Positions 35,069 to 38,950 of a stretch of 38,950 nt of DNA are shown piece after piece; positions within the stretch are counted from its first letter, which is position 1, and each line of letters starts with the position of its first letter. The stretch spans positions 1 to 38,950 of the forward strand of contig JAMPHF010000006.1 of NCBI GenBank assembly GCA_023663525.1, given 5' to 3'. The notes below the pieces were generated by a model. The model searched no databases. It worked only from the letters and a program-made list of their open reading frames with translations, and was not told the origin of the DNA. The DNA is from Bacteroides sp. Its GTDB lineage: Bacteria > Bacteroidota > Bacteroidia > Bacteroidales > Muribaculaceae. The position numbers and the translations under genes are program-made.

Positions 35069-35150
35069 GGTCAAGGTTGAAAAAAATAAGACACACTCTG
35101 AATTATGACGGTCATGCACGGCAATCCATGCGACCATCGGAAATACATGG

Positions 35151-35181
35151 CAAATTTACGGCAATATTTTCGTTTGACAAA
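35151..35181 (-). promoter_or_regulatory. Consensus Bacteroidetes promoter for the yitT-nrnA-DUF4827-glmM operon
   Basis: On the minus strand: TTTG (35181-35178), a 19-nt spacer, TAAATTTG (35158-35151), an exact match to the primary sigma (sigma-ABfr) consensus. Start expected near 35145, giving a leader of about 75 nt. Confidence 0.85.
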
Positions 35182-35286
35182 TAGCAATCTGAAGCAATTC
35201 TTGAATATATTTAACAGATAGACCCCGAACCAAGCAGTCTATATGGCGTTTATAGGATATAACGAACTTAAAACAGTTACTTGATT

Positions 35287-35865
35287 ATGATTTATACACT
35301 TCCTGATTTACCGTATGAGAATGACGCTCTCGCGCCTTCCATCTCTAAAGAGACAGTTGATTATCACTATGGCAAGCATGAACGCGCCTACATCGACAAT
35401 CTCAATCGTCTCATCAAGGATACGAAATATGAAGATATGGAGCTTGAGGAGATTATCACCTCATCATCAGGTCCATTGTTCAACAACGCTTCCCAGGCAT
35501 GGAATCACATCTTCTATTTCTTCACCTTCTCCCCTGACGGAAATCATGAACCTGAGGGTCATCTCCGCAAGGCCATTGACGAACAGTTCGGCTCATTCGA
35601 GCAGTTCAAGAAAGAATTTGAAGATGCAGGAGCATCTATCTTTGGATCCGGATGGGTATGGCTGTCCAAAGACAAGGATGGGAAACTGTTCATCACACAG
35701 ACCTCAAATGCAGGCAACCCTCTATGTGAGGGGCTGACACCGCTGCTCGTGTTCGATGTATGGGAACATGCCTATTACATCGACTACCGCAACCGTCGTC
35801 TTGATGCGCTCAAGGAGCTGTGGAAAATTGTTGACTGGGACATCGTGTCAAGCAGATACATCTGA
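35287..35865 (+). CDS. sodB: Iron/manganese superoxide dismutase (Fe-type features)
   Basis: Converts superoxide to oxygen and hydrogen peroxide in the cytosol. 192 residues from the ATG at 35287; a TTG two codons upstream is in frame but unlikely. The metal ligands are in YHYGKHERAY (first His), ASQAWNHIF (second His) and DVWEHAYYIDY (Asp and third His). The Gln in NNASQAWNH and the TSNAGNPL stretch are Fe-SOD features; Bacteroides relatives can use either metal. The stop is followed by an A/T-rich region; no close terminator. Confidence 0.95.
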   Translation: MIYTLPDLPYENDALAPSISKETVDYHYGKHERAYIDNLNRLIKDTKYEDMELEEIITSSSGPLFNNASQAWNHIFYFFTFSPDGNHEPEGHLRKAIDEQFGSFEQFKKEFEDAGASIFGSGWVWLSKDKDGKLFITQTSNAGNPLCEGLTPLLVFDVWEHAYYIDYRNRRLDALKELWKIVDWDIVSSRYI

Positions 35866-36013
35866 TTTCAAACGATAGATTGCAATTAGTCACAATCAGA
35901 GATAAAGACTTGATTTTGAACGATAAAATAAAGATACGATAAATTCAAAGGATACAAAAATAATAGAAAAGACATTAACAGTATAGCACTAATAAGCATA
36001 ATGTGATGAATGG

Positions 36014-36047
36014 AGAGAGAGGCAGTCGTGAGACCCCCTCTCTTTTT
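36014..36047 (+). terminator. Terminator-like hairpin upstream of the integrase
   Basis: AGAGAGG (36016-36022) pairs with CCTCTCT (36037-36043), followed by TTTTC. It would end transcripts coming from sodB, whose stop is 150 bp upstream. Confidence 0.6.
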
Positions 36048-36050
36048 CGT

Positions 36051-36079
36051 CATAACGCACCGCACCTCAGTGCGTTATG
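36051..36079. repeat. 10-bp inverted repeat with 9-bp spacer next to the integrase
   Basis: CATAACGCAC (36051-36060) and GTGCGTTATG (36070-36079) are perfect reverse complements. The arm length and spacing resemble a tyrosine-recombinase core site, and the position is 193 bp before an integrase gene. It has no T-run. I saw no second copy in the window, so it could also be a simple hairpin. Confidence 0.5.
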
Positions 36080-36272
36080 TCAGTAACAAAAAGAGTGAAA
36101 GAGCCGATTTTTAACCAGATTTTCCACAAAACAGCGTCAAATCTGACATTATTCAATTGTTCATTTTGTCGGTTGACCCCCCATTACAGATACTTCTATT
36201 GGGGGTGGTATTGTTCTAAAAGTCGGCTATTGTCAAAATTGTTGCGTGAAAATTTGTTAAAATCATTCATCT

Positions 36273-37448
36273 ATGCCTTATTTGGACCTACGTTTATTAA
36301 AGACGCGGATACGGAAGGACAACACCATAGAGGTGAAACTTTCGGTCGCACACAATGGGACGACACGCTATATCGGCACAGGCGTGACAGTCAGCTCCCC
36401 GGACCAGTTCAAGAACGGTCTGATAGTGAAGACTCCCGATGCTGCTTTCAAGAACACCCAGCTACGCCGCTTCGTCAGCAAGATCGAGGACAGGATAAGT
36501 TCAATCGAGTATACCGCCGGCATGACATGTCCTGAACTTGTAGCCGCTATACTGCAACAGGACAGAATGCCGTCCACAGTAAAGGAGATCTATGACGAGT
36601 ACATATCGACGGCAAGGCTGTCGGAATCTTCCATAAGGATGTCAGGCTACTGCATCAAGTCGGTGCTGTCCGTACTGGGCCTTGATTTCGACATAAGGAA
36701 GCTCGGATATGCAAGCATAATGAAACTGGAGTCATCTCTGCGGACCGCAGGCAACAGCGAGCCAACCATACGCACAAAGATGGCATTGCTTTGCAAGCTC
36801 GTCGTGTATGCCCGCAGATGCAGATATGTCCCCTATGATTTCAGACCTTTCGATGGCTACACCTATCCCGATGGTGGCGTCCGTGACTCATGGCTAACCG
36901 TGGAGCAGGTGCGCCATCTACGTGACATGGAACTCCACGGCGCGATGGAGAACACGACAAGAGACCTCATCATGCTGTCATATTGCCTCGGAGGAATCAA
37001 CATAGCAGACCTGATCGGCATTAATTTCAATGCCGCACGTGCAAAAGGTTTCCTGAAGTTCGTCCGCAAGAAGACATCGAGGCAAAAAAAAATAAACAAA
37101 TATGTAGAGTTCGGTATCCCTGATGAAGCATGGAAGTACATTGACAGGCTGAAAAGTGATGACGGACATATCGGCACGGAGTATCAGCGCAGGACTTTCT
37201 ACCACCATTACTTCTCCCAGTGCATGAAATCACTAAGGAAACAGAGCGGGATTCCGACCCTCGTATATTACAGTGCAAGGAAATCTTTCGCGCAACATGC
37301 CTTCACGCTCGGCATATCGACAGGCGTTATCGACTTCATCCTCGGACATAAACTTGACCGTGGAGGGACATCACTTTACAGCTACATATCTGTCACTCCT
37401 GACATGGCGACAAACGCATTACGCAAAGTATTGGATAATCTGAAATAA
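36273..37448 (+). CDS. Tyrosine recombinase-like integrase with altered catalytic boxes
   Basis: 391 residues: N-terminal arm-binding domain (1-45), SAM-like core-binding domain (about 100-200) and catalytic domain (205-391). The usual box I Arg before a Gly is missing: the sequence is LSYCLGGINIADL (Gly240-Gly241). Box II HxxR appears as YSAR (Tyr333 to Arg336), so only the Arg remains. His359 (LGHK) and a Tyr (369 or 371 in SLYSYISV) are present. Bacteroidetes have a group of integrases with this pattern, so it may still be active, but this needs testing. It marks the start of the accessory region. The nearby palindrome at 36051 is a candidate site. Confidence 0.85.
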   Translation: MPYLDLRLLKTRIRKDNTIEVKLSVAHNGTTRYIGTGVTVSSPDQFKNGLIVKTPDAAFKNTQLRRFVSKIEDRISSIEYTAGMTCPELVAAILQQDRMPSTVKEIYDEYISTARLSESSIRMSGYCIKSVLSVLGLDFDIRKLGYASIMKLESSLRTAGNSEPTIRTKMALLCKLVVYARRCRYVPYDFRPFDGYTYPDGGVRDSWLTVEQVRHLRDMELHGAMENTTRDLIMLSYCLGGINIADLIGINFNAARAKGFLKFVRKKTSRQKKINKYVEFGIPDEAWKYIDRLKSDDGHIGTEYQRRTFYHHYFSQCMKSLRKQSGIPTLVYYSARKSFAQHAFTLGISTGVIDFILGHKLDRGGTSLYSYISVTPDMATNALRKVLDNLK

Positions 37449-37453
37449 AGTAT

Positions 37454-37461
37454 TATCTTTG
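37454..37461 (+). promoter_or_regulatory. -7 promoter box directly after the integrase stop
   Basis: TATCTTTG matches TAnnTTTG; TTGG at 37431-37434, 19 nt upstream, is one base from TTTG. It would start a transcript at about 37468 that first meets the hairpin at 37513-37536 and then the alpha-CTD-like gene. Confidence 0.5.
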
Positions 37462-37512
37462 TGGTGTCAATAGGGCTCGGTTCCATATCCGGGGTTTATT
37501 GGTTTGACTTTC

Positions 37513-37536
37513 GGAGGCGGGGTGGTTCCCGCCTCC
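37513..37536 (+). terminator. GC-rich hairpin (attenuator or sRNA terminator) before the alpha-CTD-like gene
   Basis: GGAGGCGGG (37513-37521) pairs perfectly with CCCGCCTCC (37528-37536) around a six-base loop, followed by ATTATTATATA. With the promoter box at 37454 it would define a 70-nt RNA, or it attenuates expression of the gene at 37621. Confidence 0.6.
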
Positions 37537-37620
37537 ATTATTATATATATTGACCTTAATATGATAACCACACAGCGGGAAACAGATAATTTTGACAAGT
37601 ATGATTAGCCTCGACTCCAC

Positions 37621-37830
37621 ATGGAGAGATTATTTAAGGCTCATCTCGTAGAGTTTGACCTGTCACTCCGGATCCTGATACCACTTGAAAAGGCAGGAAT
37701 CAGGACTTTGGGAGACCTATGCAGACATACACGTGCGGAAGTAGGACAGATCAGGAACATCGAGGCGGTATCCGTCAAGACTCTGGAAGCATTCCTGCGC
37801 AGTCAGGATCTGTCATTCGTAGCAGAATAA
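37621..37830 (+). CDS. Stand-alone RNA polymerase alpha-CTD-like protein
   Basis: 69 residues that align along their whole length with the C-terminal domain of RpoA: LSLRILIPLEKAGIRTLGDL corresponds to [20 protein letters not shown] and the rest follows without gaps. This is a helix-hairpin-helix fold. Arg17 matches the DNA-contacting Arg265 of E. coli alpha, but the residues matching Asn268, Gly296 and Lys298 are Ile20, Glu48 and Val50; Ser51 matches Ser299. So UP-element binding is probably weakened while the fold is kept. There is no N-terminal assembly domain. It could bind a regulator, sigma factor or DNA in place of real alpha-CTD. A second -7 box, TAATTTTG, is at 37587-37594. Confidence 0.75.
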   Translation: MERLFKAHLVEFDLSLRILIPLEKAGIRTLGDLCRHTRAEVGQIRNIEAVSVKTLEAFLRSQDLSFVAE

Positions 37831-37857
37831 AAAAAGGGCCATCATTGCGACAGCCCT
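37829..37857 (-). terminator. Minus-strand terminator after the lipoprotein gene
   Basis: On the minus strand AGGGC (37857-37853) and GCCCT (37839-37835) with a 13-nt loop, then a run of T residues. It lies about 130 bp after the stop of the lipoprotein at 37989-38474 and overlaps the end of the alpha-CTD-like gene. Confidence 0.5.
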
Positions 37858-37900
37858 GAGCGTCCAAACATCATCAAGGTACATCATCAAAAGGACGCTC
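37858..37900. repeat. 8-bp inverted repeat enclosing two direct repeats
   Basis: GAGCGTCC (37858-37865) and GGACGCTC (37893-37900) enclose two copies of ACATCATCAA (37868-37877, 37881-37890). A third copy of that 10-mer occurs at 38500-38509. On the plus strand TATCATCTTTT follows, so it may be the terminator of the alpha-CTD-like gene. Confidence 0.4.
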
Positions 37901-37988
37901 TATCATCTTTTACCAATCGCTTTAATATAAGTTCGGATGAAGGTGTAATATTTTCCCATGCATACCTCTTGAATCCATGGCCCTATAA

Positions 37989-38474
37989 TCAACCATCACG
38001 GGATGCAGACTTACGGAGCCACCATAGGACAAAAAAGATCATTACGGACATAGCCATTGTACTCCATCCCAATTTTGGAGAGGCCACCGCTGTGTCATCG
38101 CGTGTGTCGGTCAGGGCTGCGGATGATGATGTGTCCTTGGAGTGCGTGGAGACGGCGTGGAGACTGTCGGTCGCGGTGGCGTGTGCGCTGTCGGTGGCCG
38201 CGAGCCGAGGGGCGGCGACGGTCGATTCTGCGGACGGATTGTGGATGACCGTGCCGTCGGGTCTCACCACGCTGTCGGCGCGCAGGCTCAGGCGCAGTGA
38301 GTCGCAGCCCGCTGCCATCCACCACCATTGGTCGAGCCGTCTGTTGCTCCGTCCATCGGTGAGCGAGGTGTCGATCTCCTGCGTCTGCGAGGAGTCCGCC
38401 CTGTGGATGTCGCGCTGCGAGGAGCAGGATACCGCCGCAAGCAAACCCATTATCAAAATAAGTTTAAAATTCAT
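37989..38474 (-). CDS. Lipoprotein with C-terminal transmembrane anchor (unimolecular-spanin-like topology)
   Basis: 161 residues. The signal peptide ends in the lipobox AVSC (Cys17). A periplasmic part of about 115 residues, rich in Ser, Ala, Thr and Asp, follows; residues 47-52 contain a WWW cluster. One membrane segment near the C-terminus (STMAMSVMIFFVLWWL) is followed by a basic end. A lipid at the outer membrane and a C-terminal inner-membrane anchor is the topology of phage u-spanins that fuse the two membranes at lysis. No holin or endolysin is in the window, so this is a structural inference only. GC content is higher than in the neighbours. Divergent from the RNA locus to the right. 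Confidence 0.7.
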   Translation of the reverse strand: MNFKLILIMGLLAAVSCSSQRDIHRADSSQTQEIDTSLTDGRSNRRLDQWWWMAAGCDSLRLSLRADSVVRPDGTVIHNPSAESTVAAPRLAATDSAHATATDSLHAVSTHSKDTSSSAALTDTRDDTAVASPKLGWSTMAMSVMIFFVLWWLRKSASRDG

Positions 38475-38524
38475 TCTTAAAGTTAAATTAGTTAAATTTA
38501 CATCATCAATTCATTTTTGTTTAC

Positions 38525-38532
38525 TACATTTG
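38525..38532 (+). promoter_or_regulatory. -7 promoter box of the short RNA
   Basis: TACATTTG matches TAnnTTTG. Transcription would start at about 38536-38538, exactly where complementarity to the downstream start region begins. A -33 TTTG at the right distance is not seen. Confidence 0.5.
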
Positions 38533-38535
38533 TCT

Positions 38536-38632
38536 CACGATTTTAAAGAAGCTTCGGTAATACACCTCCAAAGCTCCATCCACCCTCCCTTAATTAAGGA
38601 CTAAGCCCGGTGTTCCTACCACCGGGCTTTTT
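38536..38632 (+). ncRNA. Candidate antisense-type regulatory RNA complementary to the downstream small ORF
   Basis: About 97 nt from the likely start to the terminator, no ORF of its own. Positions 38536-38553 (18 nt) are a perfect reverse complement of 38700-38717, codons 2-7 of the small ORF. After 8 unpaired nt in both strands, 38562-38569 are complementary to 38684-38691, which contain the Shine-Dalgarno. So 26 Watson-Crick pairs lie colinear over 34 nt. It could act in trans as an antitoxin RNA, or in cis as part of a leader when the terminator is read through. Existence as a separate RNA is inferred. Confidence 0.6.
38603..38632 (+). terminator. Rho-independent terminator of the short RNA
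   Basis: 10-bp perfect stem (38603-38612 and 38620-38629), seven-base loop, then a T-run. It lies upstream of the small ORF, so it separates the short RNA from it. Between it and the ORF are two more small hairpins (38636-38656 and 38664-38678) and no clear promoter. Confidence 0.9.
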
Positions 38633-38683
38633 CAGTCTTGCAGTAGGAAAGCAAGACGAAATCTCGGTTACTAACCGAAGAAA

Positions 38684-38690
38684 GGAGGTG
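38684..38690 (+). promoter_or_regulatory. Strong Shine-Dalgarno sequence (atypical for Bacteroidetes)
   Basis: AAAGGAGGTG (38681-38690) gives up to 7-8 pairs with the 16S rRNA 3' end, 8 nt before the TTG at 38697. No other gene in this window has such a site. Its bases 38684-38691 pair with 38562-38569 of the short RNA. It decides the start codon. Confidence 0.85.
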
Positions 38691-38696
38691 TTATTT

Positions 38697-38822
38697 TTGA
38701 GCTTCTTTAAAATCGTGGATGGTAAGCGTTATAAACTGGTCTATGCCAAGCGCATCAGAAAGAACGGCAAGTATGTTTATCCAAAACGTTCCAAAGCCTT
38801 TCGCTTTTGGGTAGAGGTTTGA
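38697..38822 (+). CDS. Small basic protein (41 aa), TTG start, strong SD, RNA-controlled; putative toxin or effector
   Basis: Predicted product MSFFKIVDGKRYKLVY... to FRFWVEV, 41 residues, about 14 Lys/Arg and only a few acidic residues, rich in Tyr/Phe/Val/Trp. The pattern suggests a compact beta-rich, nucleic-acid-binding fold, not a membrane peptide. Start: TTG, because the SD lies 8 nt upstream; the next in-frame possibility is GTG at 38715. An in-frame ATG at 38610 falls in the terminator and is not credible. The ORF is bracketed by terminators at 38603-38632 and 38846-38877. I do not recognise a family. Translation is likely blocked by pairing with 38536-38569. Confidence 0.7.
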   Translation: MSFFKIVDGKRYKLVYAKRIRKNGKYVYPKRSKAFRFWVEV

Positions 38823-38845
38823 CCCTGCTTATAGGGCTTACCCGG

Positions 38846-38877
38846 AGGAGTGTGTAGGACACTCCTCTTTTTTATTT
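38846..38877 (+). terminator. Rho-independent terminator after the small basic ORF
   Basis: 9-bp perfect stem (38846-38854 and 38860-38868) with a five-base loop and a run of T. It closes the RNA-controlled locus. The rest of the window (38878-38950) shows no gene; CTACGAC (38881-38887) and GTCGTAG (38933-38939) form a distant inverted repeat. Confidence 0.9.
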
Positions 38878-38950
38878 CACCTACGACACTTTACATCATA
38901 GCCTCAGTATTTGTTTCCTCATGCGGCCGGAGTCGTAGCTGACATGCACC

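Larger units (their letters stand above)
35866..36272. other. Gene-poor intergenic region before the integrase, with hairpins
   Basis: 407 bp without a credible gene. Left part (to 36000) is A/T-rich with no clear motif. 36014-36047 holds a terminator-like hairpin, 36051-36079 a perfect 10-bp palindrome, and around 36175-36210 runs of C and G could form a short stem. A promoter for the integrase is not recognisable with the usual consensus. Confidence 0.6.
38536..38717. repeat. Interrupted inverted repeat joining short RNA and small-ORF start region
   Basis: Arms 38536-38569 and 38684-38717: 18 bp perfect, 8-nt symmetric internal loop (with three possible G-U and one A-U pair), 8 bp perfect. 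The 114 nt between hold the terminator and two hairpins. In addition, CTTCGGT (38552-38558) can pair with ACCGAAG (38674-38680) as an alternative. Confidence 0.9.

Noticed and set aside
37470..37500. Sequence with GGTTCCATATCC that faintly resembles a tRNA T-arm, a possible att remnant beside the integrase
   Set aside because: The T-loop pattern is wrong at a key purine and no acceptor or anticodon arm is seen.
37868..38509. Three copies of ACATCATCAA as a possible CRISPR or transposon repeat
   Set aside because: Too short and of low complexity, irregularly spaced, with no spacers or cas genes.
38610..38822. 70-aa reading of the last ORF from ATG 38610
   Set aside because: Its first part lies inside a terminator hairpin, and the strong SD points to the TTG at 38697.

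Overview
The window looks like a chromosomal segment of a gut member of the Bacteroidales, most likely close to Muribaculaceae. The evidence is: Bacteroidetes-type promoters (a TTTG box, a spacer of 19-21 nt, then TAnnTTTG) in front of several genes, A/T-rich leaders almost without Shine-Dalgarno sequences, SPII lipoproteins, a short C-terminal sorting-like tail on a secreted protein, a second EF-G, DUF4827 and a MINPP-type phosphatase. I assign the family from protein character only.

Layout. 1-8.1 kb: a periplasmic C1 peptidase, a divergent-type EF-G paralogue (EF-G2), a three-gene unit (3,4-ketoisomerase, sugar aminotransferase, secreted nuclease) and a MINPP-like histidine phosphatase. 8.1-15.6 kb: a small TPR protein, then minus-strand genes for an ABC-F ATPase, a His/Asp-rich CobW-family GTPase, FolB, a membrane glycosyltransferase, a zinc-less M16 peptidase homologue and an NlpC/P60 lipoprotein. 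15.8-25 kb: HtrA/DegP, then a minus-strand run murB-murA-relA-lipoprotein-yihY-ridA that couples wall precursor synthesis with (p)ppGpp synthesis. 25.2-30.8 kb: a secreted protein with a large, almost perfect internal duplication, then a complete proline operon proC-proB-proA. 31-35.9 kb: a minus-strand operon yitT-nrnA-DUF4827-glmM behind a consensus promoter, and an Fe-type superoxide dismutase.

36.0-38.95 kb is different. It is an accessory region with a tyrosine-recombinase-like integrase, a free-standing RNA polymerase alpha-CTD-like protein, a lipoprotein with a C-terminal membrane anchor (spanin-like topology), and at the very end a compact RNA-controlled locus. In that locus a 41-codon ORF has a textbook Shine-Dalgarno sequence, very unusual in this phylum, and a TTG start. 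It is preceded by a promoter-like box and a terminator-ended short RNA. Part of that RNA is perfectly complementary to the SD and to the first codons. This locus (38525-38877) is my best candidate for an undescribed system: either a tandem type I toxin-antitoxin-like pair or a translation-blocking leader.

Other points of biological interest visible in the sequence: EF-G2 has lost the catalytic histidine; MurA has Asp in place of the fosfomycin-target Cys; RelA has lost the hydrolase HD motif; the M16 homologue lacks HxxEH; and two copies of a 504-bp stretch in the secreted protein gene appear identical. No rRNA, tRNA or CRISPR array was found.
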